Of a stretch of DNA of 64,000 nt, positions 43,482 to 52,545 are shown in pieces. The stretch comes from Myxococcus fulvus (GTDB lineage Bacteria > Myxococcota > Myxococcia > Myxococcales > Myxococcaceae): contig NZ_FOIB01000001.1 in the NCBI RefSeq assembly GCF_900111765.1, positions 1,178,001-1,242,000 on the forward strand, written 5' to 3'. Under the pieces are notes generated by a model that saw only the letters and a list, made by a program, of their open reading frames with translations, did no database searches and was not told where the DNA came from. The translations under genes and the position numbers were made by a program. Every line of letters starts with the position of its first letter. Position 1 is the stretch's first letter.

Positions 43482-44681
43482 TCAGCGTCGCTCGAGCAGC
43501 GCTTCGAAGAAGTCCAGGTGCGCGCGGGCGACGACGGGCCACGAGAAGCGCCGCACGGCCCACTCGCGGCCGCGTGAGGACAGCTCGCGTCGGAGCTCGG
43601 GGCTCTCCAGCACGTCCGAGAGCGCGCGGGCCCACGCGGTGTCATCCGCCTCCGGGAGCAGCCGTCCCGCGTCGCCCACGGTGTGGGGGATTTCGCCGGA
43701 GGTGCTCGCGAGCACGGGCACGCCGCACGCGAAGGCCTCCGCGAGCATGCGGCCGAACTGCTCCTTCCACCGAGGCATCGTCTGGCTCGGGCCGCAGAGC
43801 ACATCCATGGCGTTGAGCACGCGCGGCACGCCCTCGTGGGGAACTCCGGTGAGGATGCGCACGCGGTCCTCGTGGCGCGCGGCCCAGGCGCGCAGCTCCG
43901 TTTCCATGGGGCCTCCCCCGGCGAACAGCGCGCGCCACGGTGTGCGGAGCTGCTCCAGCACGCGCATCAGCAGCGACACGCCCTTCTCGGGGACGAAGCG
44001 TCCCAGGTAGCCGATGACGGGAGGGCCCTCTGTGTTCCACCCGAGCTCGCGTCGCACGGCCTCGCCCGAGGCGCGGTCCGGTCGGAACAGCTCCGTGTCC
44101 ACGCCCATGGGGATGATGCAGGAGCGGCGCGCGGCATAGCCCGGTCGGCCGAGCAGGTTGTCCTTCACCGTCTGACCGCCCGCAATCCAGCCGGCGCTGC
44201 GCCCGACGACGAAGCGCTCCGTCTGCGCGAAGGGCGGTGGGTAGCGCTTGGAGAGGTTCTGGAAGGTGCTGAAGACGAGGGGCACGCGGCGCGGGGTGAG
44301 CAGGGCCACCTCGAGCCCCGCGAGGACGAAGGGCTCCTCCCAGGCATGGACCAGGTCCACGCCGCGCCGCAGGTGCTCGTGCAGCTCGGGGCCGTAGACG
44401 AACGCGTGCAGTGAGCGACTGAGGAAGGCTCGCACGCCCGCCACCTTCGCGGGCTCGTCGGAGTCGAGCTGGAGGTGGATGGGCCGCAGGTCACCATGGA
44501 AGAAGCGCGGCGCCACGGCGGTGACGTCCCACGCGCCACCTCCGACGCGGGCCATCTCGTTGGCGAGGCGCCGGTTGAGGGTGACGACGTACGAGTGCGA
44601 GACGGTGACGAGTCTGCGAGGCCGCTGCACGAAGAGCTCCGGTGAGCGGCGGACGAAACCAGAGCCCCTCGGGGTGGTCAA
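43482..44681 (-). CDS. GT4 family glycosyltransferase
   Basis: About 399 aa. The start is set at TTG 44681, which overlaps the stop of the upstream gene (TTGA); no ATG or GTG exists near the first conserved residues (VTVSHSYVVTLNRRLANEMA). GT4 signs are VDLVHAWEEPFVLAG, the second-domain start PPVIGYLGRFVPEKGVSLL and KEQFGRMLAEAFACGVP (E-x7-E). It is encoded leftwards together with the next glycosyltransferase, so this is a separate transcript from the wzc-wzy block. Confidence 0.8.
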   Translation of the reverse strand: MTTPRGSGFVRRSPELFVQRPRRLVTVSHSYVVTLNRRLANEMARVGGGAWDVTAVAPRFFHGDLRPIHLQLDSDEPAKVAGVRAFLSRSLHAFVYGPELHEHLRRGVDLVHAWEEPFVLAGLEVALLTPRRVPLVFSTFQNLSKRYPPPFAQTERFVVGRSAGWIAGGQTVKDNLLGRPGYAARRSCIIPMGVDTELFRPDRASGEAVRRELGWNTEGPPVIGYLGRFVPEKGVSLLMRVLEQLRTPWRALFAGGGPMETELRAWAARHEDRVRILTGVPHEGVPRVLNAMDVLCGPSQTMPRWKEQFGRMLAEAFACGVPVLASTSGEIPHTVGDAGRLLPEADDTAWARALSDVLESPELRRELSSRGREWAVRRFSWPVVARAHLDFFEALLERR

Positions 44682-45910
44682 CCGGGCTGTCCACCCAGCA
44701 GCGAGCGGTACACGGAGAGAATCTCGCGGGCGTAGCGCTGGCGGGAGAAGCACTCGATGGCGGTGCTCCGGGCCGCGGCGCCCAACCGGGCACGCAGGGA
44801 CGCATCCGCCAGCAGCCGACGCAGCGCCTCCGCCAGCGCATGGGCATCGTTCGGCGCCAGCGTGAGCGCGTCCACGCCATCGGTGAGCGCCTCGGCCGCG
44901 CCGCTCGCGCGAGAGACGACGGAGGGGCGGGCACAGGCCAGGGCCTCCGCGATGGTGAGACCGAAGGGCTCGCGCCGCGTGCTGGCGTGCACGAAGACGT
45001 CCAGCGCGCGGTAGACGGGCGCGGAGTCGGGCTGGAAGGGCACGAGCCCGACGCGTCCGGTGAGGTTGCGCTGCGCGATGAGGCGACGCAGCTCGTCCTC
45101 GGAGAACTGCGAGCCCGCCGTCTGGTACAGCGGCGAGCCGACCACGTAGAAGCGCACGGGCAGCGACGGCTCCACCCGCGTCAGCGCCTGGGCGGCCTCC
45201 AGGAAGAGGTCCTGTCCCTTCCAGCGCGCATAGGTGGCCACCAGGCCCACGCGTGACGTCCCAGAGGGGGCGGGAGGCAGGCCCGCGAGCGCGTCCAGGT
45301 CGGCGGTGTCGCCCGTGTCCGGAGCGAAGCGGTTCACGTCCACGCCGTTGTAGACGACTTGCACGGGGACCTTGGGGAGCACCTCCCGGGTGTCGTCTCC
45401 CACGGCGCGCGAGTTGGCGATGGCCGCCGAGGCCAGGGGTGCGAGCGCGCCCATCGCACGTCGCACCAGGGGCCGCTCACCGAGGAAGTCGTGGACGTGC
45501 CAGACGCGCCGGAGCGGCAGGCCCGCGGTGAAGGCACTCAGCAGGTGGGACTTGATGCCGTTGGAGTGGATGAGGTCCGGGCGCAGGCGTGAGACCTCGC
45601 GTCGCAGCACGTGGCCGTGGCTCGCGAGCAGGGCGGGCACCGGGAGCAGCTTGCTCGCGAAGCGCAGCGTATCTGCCAGGTTCCGTCCGCGCAGCGCACT
45701 GTCCCCCAGGCTCGACAGGCGCGCGGGGAGCGGCAGGCAGCGTGCGTCCACACCCAGCCGCCGGGCCTGCTCCAGCAGGGGCCCTTCCGTCCCAGAGAAC
45801 AGATGGAGCGACAGCCCCGCGTCCAGCTCGCGCAGGCAGGACATCAAATCGAGCAACGCGCGCTCGGCGCCGCCGACAATACCTACAGGATTGAGGAAGA
45901 GGACGCGCAC
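44678..45910 (-). CDS. GT4 family glycosyltransferase
   Basis: 410 aa from GTG 45910. It starts MRVLFLNPVGIVGGAERALL, a textbook GT4 acceptor loop. It continues with LRPDLIHSNGIKSH, TSRVGLVATYARWKGQDLFL and the donor site EPFGLTIAEALACARP (E-x7-E). It is the first gene of a two-gene leftward operon whose promoter must lie in the 215-base region shared with the divergent Ser/Thr kinase gene. Confidence 0.85.
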   Translation of the reverse strand: MRVLFLNPVGIVGGAERALLDLMSCLRELDAGLSLHLFSGTEGPLLEQARRLGVDARCLPLPARLSSLGDSALRGRNLADTLRFASKLLPVPALLASHGHVLRREVSRLRPDLIHSNGIKSHLLSAFTAGLPLRRVWHVHDFLGERPLVRRAMGALAPLASAAIANSRAVGDDTREVLPKVPVQVVYNGVDVNRFAPDTGDTADLDALAGLPPAPSGTSRVGLVATYARWKGQDLFLEAAQALTRVEPSLPVRFYVVGSPLYQTAGSQFSEDELRRLIAQRNLTGRVGLVPFQPDSAPVYRALDVFVHASTRREPFGLTIAEALACARPSVVSRASGAAEALTDGVDALTLAPNDAHALAEALRRLLADASLRARLGAAARSTAIECFSRQRYAREILSVYRSLLGGQPG

Positions 45911-46125
45911 GCGTGATGGACCGAAGCAGAGCCCTTCGAGGGCGTCAATGAGGGTTCATGAAGTCGAGCGTGACCGCACCCCTGGGTCGCTGTCCGTCAA
46001 GGACTCAAGGGGATGCAGCGATGTCTTGGAAATGAAATCAAGCCAGAGAAGTGAATCCAGGAAAGCGTTTTGCGTGACGTTGGGAGGCCCGAGGGTGAGA
46101 TGGCTTCCGGCCTGCTTGCCGGGCC

Positions 46126-47760
46126 ATGATGCGAGCGACGATGAGTCCTGCGCGTAAATGCCCTCGCTGTGGTGCGAACCACAGGCCGGGAGTGACGGTG
46201 TGCCCGCGCGAGGTCTTTCGTGCGGGTGTCGCCGCTGGCGCGGGGGCGTACCGCTCCGAGTCGCGTGACGACACGGACGAGGCCACCTTCAAGCGAGGTC
46301 GGCAGACGAAGACGGAGCTCGTGCGGCCGCTGGTGGCGAAGGCGCCCGCGGGCGACATGACGTGGGAGGACTCCGTCACGCGCGACGTGCTCGTGGGCAC
46401 GAAGGTGGGCGACTACCTCATCAAGCGCCGCATCGGTCACGGCGGCATGGGCATCGTCTACGAGGGGGAGCACGCCGTCATCGGTCGCAAGGTGGCGGTC
46501 AAGGTGATCCGCCCGGACTACGTCGAGGGCGGTCGCGCCAGGGACCTGGCCACGGAGGCGCGCTCGGCGGCGGCCATCCGTCATCGCGGCATCATCGACA
46601 TCTTCGGCTTCGGCACCATCCCCGACGTGGGGCAGTACTTGGTGATGGAGTACCTGGATGGTGCGCCGTTGGACGAGGTGCTCCTGCAGCGCGCGCCGAT
46701 GCTCGAGGTGGAGGTCATCCGGATCCTCGACGCGCTGTTGAGCGCGCTGGGCGCGGCGCACGGCGTGGGCGTCATCCACCGGGACCTGAAGCCGGGCAAC
46801 GTGTTCCTGGTGCGCGAGGGGGATGGCTCGGAGTCGGTGAAGGTGCTCGATTTCGGCATCGCCAAGCGCAGTGAGGCGCCGTACGGGAGCACGCCGCAGA
46901 CGCACGCCAACGCGCTGGTGGGGACGCCCGAGTACATCGCGCCGGAGCAGGCCTGTGGTCAGCAGGTGAGCCCGCAGACGGACCTGTACGCGGTGGGGGT
47001 GATGGCCTTCGAGATGCTCACGAAGCGGCTCCCCTTCGAGGGGGAGTCGGCGATGGGCATCGTGTTGCAGCATGTCCGCACGCCGCCGCCGCCCGTGTCG
47101 CGTTATCGGGAGGTGAATGCCTCGCTGGCGGCGCTGGTGGCGCGGCTGTTGGAGAAGGAGCCGTCGGCGCGGCCCGCGTCGGCGGAGGCGGTGCGTCGGG
47201 AGTTGAAGGGCATCCTCGCGGGCTTCTCGGAGGGGGCCACGCGGTTGGCCATGGCGCCGCTGCAGGCGCCTCCCAAGGCGAAGGTGGCGCGCAAGGAGCA
47301 GCGGGCGAGGATGCCGGAGCGGCGTGCTCCGGTCGCGGACTCGGACCAGCGCACGAACGTGGAGGCGCCCACGATGTTGCTGGAGCAGACGGCGTTGGAC
47401 CACCGCACGGTGCGTCCTCGGCGTTCGCGCAAGTGGTGGATGGGTGGCGCGCTGGCGCTGGTGCTCGTGGTTGGAGGCTGGGCGTTCCTGTCACAGGCAC
47501 GAGCGGCCTCTGCTCGTCGCGAGTCGGCTCCGGTGCTGGTGAGCGAGGCACGAGGGACGGGCACGGTGGTGCTCAAGGTGAGTGGGCCTCCGTTGATGGA
47601 GGTGCTCGTGAACGGGAAGAGCCACGGGGAGCGCTACGTGCTCGAGCTGCCCGAGGGCATCCACCGGCTGGAGGTGCGGGGCCGGGACGCCGAGACGACG
47701 TACAGCGGCTCGCTGGAGATTCACGCGGGCGCGTTCATCGAACACCACGTCACGCTGTGA
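46126..47760 (+). CDS. Membrane Ser/Thr protein kinase with N-terminal zinc ribbon
   Basis: 544 aa. Order: CPRCG...VCPRE zinc-ribbon-like start, kinase domain (about 97-355) with GHGGMG glycine loop, VAVKVI lysine, HRDLKPGNV, DFGIAKR and GTPEYIAPEQ; then a Pro/Arg-rich linker, one membrane helix (about 438-458) and a periplasmic beta domain of the PEGA type (MEVLVNGKSHGERYVLELPE). All catalytic residues are present. It stands alone between polysaccharide genes and could tune the pathway by phosphorylation; the targets are unknown. ATG 46126, 46129 and 46141 are all possible starts, none with a good ribosome site. Confidence 0.85.
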   Translation: MMRATMSPARKCPRCGANHRPGVTVCPREVFRAGVAAGAGAYRSESRDDTDEATFKRGRQTKTELVRPLVAKAPAGDMTWEDSVTRDVLVGTKVGDYLIKRRIGHGGMGIVYEGEHAVIGRKVAVKVIRPDYVEGGRARDLATEARSAAAIRHRGIIDIFGFGTIPDVGQYLVMEYLDGAPLDEVLLQRAPMLEVEVIRILDALLSALGAAHGVGVIHRDLKPGNVFLVREGDGSESVKVLDFGIAKRSEAPYGSTPQTHANALVGTPEYIAPEQACGQQVSPQTDLYAVGVMAFEMLTKRLPFEGESAMGIVLQHVRTPPPPVSRYREVNASLAALVARLLEKEPSARPASAEAVRRELKGILAGFSEGATRLAMAPLQAPPKAKVARKEQRARMPERRAPVADSDQRTNVEAPTMLLEQTALDHRTVRPRRSRKWWMGGALALVLVVGGWAFLSQARAASARRESAPVLVSEARGTGTVVLKVSGPPLMEVLVNGKSHGERYVLELPEGIHRLEVRGRDAETTYSGSLEIHAGAFIEHHVTL

Positions 47761-47842
47761 GCAGGGCGTCAGCTCCGTGGAGGCGGCGCGGAGATGCATC
47801 GAGGGCGCCGCTGGAGACGCTTCCTGAGCGGTGTGAGGCTGC

Positions 47843-48982
47843 TCAGCGCGGGAGACGCTGATACGCGTCGAGGATGGTTCGGCCGTGAGCCTTCCACGTG
47901 AAGCGCGCCGCGCGGGCGAGGCGGGAGTCGAGCGGAGGAGGCGACAGCCTTCCTGCGAGGAGCGCGTCGACGGTCGTCGTCCAAGCAGCGAGGTCGCCGA
48001 CAGGGCAGTAGATACAGGTATCCGCGCCCACTTCACGCAGCACGGGCAAGTCACTGGCCACCACGGGGACGCCGCAGGCGAGCGCCTCGATGAGCGGCAG
48101 ACCGAAGCCCTCGGCCTCGCTCGTGATGAGCACTGCCTGGGCGTGCCGATATAGGCCCGCGAGCGTGGCGCGAGGCTGGAAGGGCGGCTGCACCAGCGCA
48201 TCGCCGAGCCCCAGTCGCGCGACCTGCTCTCGCTGCGCCGCATTCAGCGCGCCACCTTGCTGAACGAGCCGCAGGTCCGGGTGTCGTGCGCGTAGCGCGG
48301 CGAACACCTCGAAGAGGACGTCCAGTCGCTTGCGCGGAATCGCGCTGCCGACGTGCAAGAGGTACGGCTGTCCACCGAGTGCTGCGAGCACCTGTTCGCT
48401 CTGGTCGCCGGAAACGGGCTCGGGCCTGTACTCCGGCGAAGTTCCGAGAGGCGCCCAGACCAGGCGCGAGGGGTCGACGAGTCCGTGGGTGAGCAACTCA
48501 TCACGAACGGCCTGGGAGTTGTGGAAGACGATGGCGGCGCGCTCGAGCCCACGGAGCTGCGCTCGCGCCAGGAGCCGGAACCACGTGGGCCGTTGCTCAC
48601 GGTGGGGCTCCACGACGGAGCGGAACGCATCCAGGTCGTGACAGTAGACGCCCGTGCGCGAAGCAGGGAGCGCGTGGACGAGCTGGGCATAGCTGTGGTC
48701 CACGACATGGAAGGCGTCGAACCAGGGCCGCGAGAGCAGCGCCCGAGCCGGGTAGAGCCCGAAGCGGGTCAGCAGCCGGTCCACGTTGAACGCGGCATTC
48801 CGCGCGCCCACTCCTGGCACCCGTCGAGCCACGGATGGCATGGGTGGACGAAGCGCATGCGCGGAGACCTCGGAAGGGTAGGTCGAGAGCTCCTCCAGGA
48901 GCGCCTCGCCCACCAGGTCCATGCTGTGCCAGCCCTCCTCACGAGGGTCCATCAGCACCGCGAGCTCGAGTGACGTCGTCAC
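47843..48982 (-). CDS. GT4 family glycosyltransferase
   Basis: 379 aa. The Gly-rich acceptor loop is absent; the N-terminus reads LAVLMDPREEGWHSMDLVGE. The second domain is typical: YLLHVGSAIPRKRLDVLFEV and the donor site EGFGLPLIEALACGVP (E-x7-E). It resembles mannosyltransferase-like GT4 proteins of surface glycan loci. The ATG overlaps the stop of the upstream glycosyltransferase (ATGA). It is the last of three leftward genes (methyltransferase, GT4, GT4) and faces the kinase gene. Confidence 0.85.
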   Translation of the reverse strand: MTTSLELAVLMDPREEGWHSMDLVGEALLEELSTYPSEVSAHALRPPMPSVARRVPGVGARNAAFNVDRLLTRFGLYPARALLSRPWFDAFHVVDHSYAQLVHALPASRTGVYCHDLDAFRSVVEPHREQRPTWFRLLARAQLRGLERAAIVFHNSQAVRDELLTHGLVDPSRLVWAPLGTSPEYRPEPVSGDQSEQVLAALGGQPYLLHVGSAIPRKRLDVLFEVFAALRARHPDLRLVQQGGALNAAQREQVARLGLGDALVQPPFQPRATLAGLYRHAQAVLITSEAEGFGLPLIEALACGVPVVASDLPVLREVGADTCIYCPVGDLAAWTTTVDALLAGRLSPPPLDSRLARAARFTWKAHGRTILDAYQRLPR

Positions 48983-50121
48983 GAACGACTCCCGATATCC
49001 GAGAGGAGTGTCTCCACGGTGTGCTCCAGCGCGAAACGCTCCCGATACAGCCGAGCCGCGCGCTCACCGAGCGCCACATGTTCCTCCGGCCGAGAGAGGA
49101 GCTGCTCGGCGACTTCAATCATCGCACCCGGACTCGTGTCCCCCGCGAGGGCGACGGCGCGCGATTCACGCCAGAGAGGCTCCGTCAGGAGTCCCGTCTG
49201 CGTGACGAGCGCGCGGCCCAGCGCCAGTCCCGCCATGGCGGACGTGCGTCGGGTGCTGACCCCATCCGGGTAGGGCTGGATCAACACGTCCATCGCGGAC
49301 AGGTGCGCCGCGAGCGCCAAGGGAGCGAGGTCCTCGCGTGCGACGATGCGAGCGGCGAGACCAGGATGCTGCTCACCCAGCTCCCGCGCGACGCGACGAC
49401 TGCCTCGGCCCAACAGCAGGAACCGCCGCCGCTCATCCGCGCGCAGCAGCGACACGAGCACCGTCTCAAGCGGCCCTCGAATCGCGGCCCCATAGGTCCC
49501 GAAGTGGCCCAGCCAGAGTCCCGCGCCCAGCTCCTCGCGCACCGAGCGCACGAGGTCCTCGGGCACCTCCGTGGGCAGCGTGCTGGGAACCGGTCTCCAT
49601 TCCGCGCGGCCACGAAGCGCGGAGGGCAGGTGGTCAGCCCAGGTGGGAATGGAGACGAACATGCGCCGGGCATCCCGGGCCACCAGTCGCGCCATCACGC
49701 GGGTGACGCCGGCGAGCACCTGGTGCCGCACGGGCGAAGCCAGACTCCAGGGGTAGACGATCTCGTGGAAGAACACCCAGCGCTCGTCCCGCACCCGCGC
49801 GGAGAACCACGCGCAGAACGGCACGTTCATCGCCTTCATCCCGAAGGCATGCGGAACGTACTGGAGCAACAACCGACGAGGTCCCGGACACCGGTCCAGC
49901 TCACGCGTCAGCCGAACCAACCCCGGCGGCGTGAAGAGCCCGGGGACGCGGTGGACCGTGACGCCCTGCTCGTCGAGCGTGCCCTCATCACCGGGAGCCC
50001 AGACGTGGACCCGCTGACCTCGGAGCGCGAGCCCCCGGGCGACGAGGGCCGTGTAGTCACTGACGCCGCCGGGCTGGGGCGGATACTCACCCGTGAGCAG
50101 GTGCCACGTGGGGTCCTCCAC
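48979..50121 (-). CDS. GT4-like glycosyltransferase lacking the usual E-x7-E motif
   Basis: 380 aa. The N-terminus LLTGEYPPQPGGVSDYTALVAR is a classic GT4 acceptor loop, and VWAPGDEG and LLLQYVPHAFG follow as expected. In the donor region, where other family members have E-x7-E, this one reads YPDGVSTRRTSAMAGLALG, so both Glu positions are changed. It may use another acidic residue or belong to a subgroup that binds the donor differently. It is coupled to the downstream gene by ATGA and lies 3 bases after the methyltransferase gene. Confidence 0.75.
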   Translation of the reverse strand: MEDPTWHLLTGEYPPQPGGVSDYTALVARGLALRGQRVHVWAPGDEGTLDEQGVTVHRVPGLFTPPGLVRLTRELDRCPGPRRLLLQYVPHAFGMKAMNVPFCAWFSARVRDERWVFFHEIVYPWSLASPVRHQVLAGVTRVMARLVARDARRMFVSIPTWADHLPSALRGRAEWRPVPSTLPTEVPEDLVRSVREELGAGLWLGHFGTYGAAIRGPLETVLVSLLRADERRRFLLLGRGSRRVARELGEQHPGLAARIVAREDLAPLALAAHLSAMDVLIQPYPDGVSTRRTSAMAGLALGRALVTQTGLLTEPLWRESRAVALAGDTSPGAMIEVAEQLLSRPEEHVALGERAARLYRERFALEHTVETLLSDIGSRS

Positions 50122-50124
50122 GGC

Positions 50125-50793
50125 TCAGGAGGCCTCCATGTCGCGGACGGCCAAGAGCTGGAAGGCGAGCTGGGGGACACGCGTCGCCAGCGGCTCGGTG
50201 AGGATGGACAGTCGGCTGCCCAGGCGCGCGGGCCGGATGCGCGGCAGCGCGAAGTCTCCGCGCAGGGGCTTCAGGCCGCTCATGCCGGTGACGCGGTAGC
50301 CGCGCAGCTCGAAGTCATAGACCTCCCACCCCGAGCGGTGCACCTGGTGCACGTTGTTGTCCCACTCGTCCTGCGGCAGGAAGCCATTGGGCGTGAAGAT
50401 GACGACGCGCTTGCGCGCGAGCGACTCCATCATCTCCAGCAGTCGATAGCCCTCGGGCTTGTCGAAGTGCTCGATGACGTCCAGCGCGATGACCGCGTCG
50501 AAGCTCTTGGGCGCGAAGTGCTGCCCCACCTGGAGCAGGTCCAGCTGGTGGTACTCCTGGTGGATGCCCGCGGCGCGGCTGCGCTCGATGCTCGCGGTGT
50601 AGCCATCGACGCCCACGGTGCGCGAGAACTCGTGGGAGATGTGCTTCAAAGGAGAGCCCGAGCCACAGCCGATGTCGAGCACGCTGTCGCAGGTGCCCAC
50701 GAGCGTCTCTCGCAGCGTGCGGTGGAACACCTCGTGCTCGGCGACGAGGACCTCGCGCTTGAGGAACTGGAAGAGGGATGGGCTCGGTGACAT
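50125..50793 (-). CDS. Class I SAM-dependent methyltransferase
   Basis: 222 aa from the ATG at 50793. SAM-binding motif I is VLDIGCGSGSPLKH, the acidic second-strand end is GVDGYTASIE, and FDAVIALDVIEHFDKPEG is motif IV. This is the pattern of small-molecule or sugar O-methyltransferases in glycan loci. It is the first gene of a three-gene leftward operon with two GT4 genes, divergent from the flippase gene. The frame is open to 50895 but without domain content. Confidence 0.8.
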   Translation of the reverse strand: MSPSPSLFQFLKREVLVAEHEVFHRTLRETLVGTCDSVLDIGCGSGSPLKHISHEFSRTVGVDGYTASIERSRAAGIHQEYHQLDLLQVGQHFAPKSFDAVIALDVIEHFDKPEGYRLLEMMESLARKRVVIFTPNGFLPQDEWDNNVHQVHRSGWEVYDFELRGYRVTGMSGLKPLRGDFALPRIRPARLGSRLSILTEPLATRVPQLAFQLLAVRDMEAS

Positions 50794-51027
50794 GGCGGGC
50801 GGACCGTAGCCTCGCGGCTTCCTGGGTGGCAACCACGAGTGCGGCACCCTGGCGACCGAGCGGGCCCTGGTCTTCTGGTGACCCACGTGGCACACGTGCG
50901 TGTCGCTTGTGAGGGGAGAGGGGCCTCGCTAGCATCGAGTCCTCATTCGAGCCTCGAGCGCGGGTGGGTGCCGTCCACGTGGGCCGGCCTTCTCACCGCG
51001 GCCCGGAAGCAGACAGCCCCCTTTGCG

Positions 51028-52545
51028 ATGAATGCGACCGCGGCACCCCAGGTGGACACCGGCGAGGTCAAGGCCCGTGCCCTGAAGGGCATGGTCGTCC
51101 TCGTGCTGCGCACCGTGGCCTCGCAAGGGCTGCGGGTCATCAGCGCGCTGGCGCTCTCCCGGCTGCTGTTCCCCTCGGACTACGGCCTGTTCGGCATCGT
51201 CGCCTACGCCAGCTCGCTGGGTGTGTTCCTGGGCGACCTGGGCCTGAGTGCCGCGCTGGTGCGTCAGTCGCACGAGCCCACCCAGGACGAGACCTTCACC
51301 ATCTTCTGGAGCCACCAGGCCCTCACCGCCGTCATCGTGGCCGCGGTGTGTGCGCTGGCGCCGGTGCTCACCGAGGGCTACGCGCTGGGCGCCGAAGCGG
51401 TGCCGATGGTCTGGGCCATGGCGCTGGGGTTGTTCCTGTCCTCGCTGCGCGTGATTCCGTTGATGGCGCTGGAGCGGAAGCTCGCGTTTCCGCTCATCGC
51501 GCGCGCGGAGCTGGTGGAGAACGTGGCGCAGGTGGCCGGCACGCTGGCCCTGGCGGCTGCGGGAATGGGGGCCTGGGCCTTGGTGGTGGGCTCGCTCATC
51601 CGAGGCGCGGTGGGGCTCGGCTGCATCGCGTGGGCGTCTCCGTGGCGTCCACTCGGGACGTTCCGGTGGGAGGTCTTGAGGCGACTGGTGGGCTTCGGGC
51701 TGGCCTTCCAGCTCCCGCCGTTGGTGGCGGCGCTGGTGGCGGGCTGGGTGCCGTTGGTGGTGGGACAGGTGCTCGGCAAGGACGTGGTGGGGTTGGTGAA
51801 CTGGGCCTGGGCGCTGGCCTCCACGCCGATGATGTTGAGCGTGGTCCTCAACCGCGTGGCCTTTCCCGCCTATTGCCGGATGCAGGATGATCCGAGCGGG
51901 TTCGCGGAGTACCTGAAGACGTCGCTCCGGCGGCTGTCCGCGGCGCTGCTTCTGACGTTGCCGGTGGCGGTGCTGGGGATGCCGGTGCTGGTGCCGCTGT
52001 TCTTCGGTCAGCGCTGGCTCGCGGCGGTGCCGCTGGTGCAGTGGTTCACGCTGGAGTGTCTGCTCATCACGCTCACGGGGCTGTTGGCCACGGCGCAGAA
52101 CGCGGGCGGTCGGCCCTGGGAGCGCTTCGCGGTGGTGGTGGGCATCGGCGTGACGAAGTGGGGCGTCGGCACCTGGGCGATTCACCGCTGGGGGTTCGAG
52201 GGAATCGGCCCGGTGGCGCTGGCGGTATCGGCGCTGGAGGTCTGGGTGACGGCGTGGCGGGTCTCGCACCTGAACCCGGGGCTGCGAGGATTGATGTGGC
52301 AGGTGGTGGAGCCGCTGGTCTCGGTGGGGCTCTTGCTGGCGGCGGCGGCGCTGGTGGCCTGGAGGTGGGGCCCCGAGGGGGATTGGGCGCGGTGGGGCGT
52401 GGGCGGTGGGTTGTTCCTGTTGCTCGTCCTCGCGCGTGAGTGGCTCCCGGGGCTGCGCTCCATGGTGGGCGAGGTGCGGGACATCATCGAGTTCGTCCGG
52501 GCGCGACGCGCGGCCCGGTCCGCGCCGGCGAGCCCGGCGTCATGA
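51028..52545 (+). CDS. wzx: Lipid-linked oligosaccharide flippase (Wzx-like)
   Basis: 505 aa with about twelve to fourteen membrane helices. The N-terminal region ALKGMVVLVLRTVASQGLRV and LALSRLLFPSDYGLFGIVAY matches the polysaccharide transport/MOP-type flippase family, and VVGQVLGKDVVGLVNWAWAL lies in the second half. It should move the finished repeat unit across the inner membrane for Wzy. The ATG at 51028 follows a 234-base divergent region; an upstream extension lacks domain content. The next gene starts inside its stop (ATGA). Confidence 0.85.
   Translation: MNATAAPQVDTGEVKARALKGMVVLVLRTVASQGLRVISALALSRLLFPSDYGLFGIVAYASSLGVFLGDLGLSAALVRQSHEPTQDETFTIFWSHQALTAVIVAAVCALAPVLTEGYALGAEAVPMVWAMALGLFLSSLRVIPLMALERKLAFPLIARAELVENVAQVAGTLALAAAGMGAWALVVGSLIRGAVGLGCIAWASPWRPLGTFRWEVLRRLVGFGLAFQLPPLVAALVAGWVPLVVGQVLGKDVVGLVNWAWALASTPMMLSVVLNRVAFPAYCRMQDDPSGFAEYLKTSLRRLSAALLLTLPVAVLGMPVLVPLFFGQRWLAAVPLVQWFTLECLLITLTGLLATAQNAGGRPWERFAVVVGIGVTKWGVGTWAIHRWGFEGIGPVALAVSALEVWVTAWRVSHLNPGLRGLMWQVVEPLVSVGLLLAAAALVAWRWGPEGDWARWGVGGGLFLLLVLAREWLPGLRSMVGEVRDIIEFVRARRAARSAPASPAS

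Noticed and set aside
47783..47811. Terminator between the convergent kinase and glycosyltransferase genes
   Set aside because: Only a 7-bp GC stem with a 15-base loop and no T tract; expected by chance in sequence of this composition.
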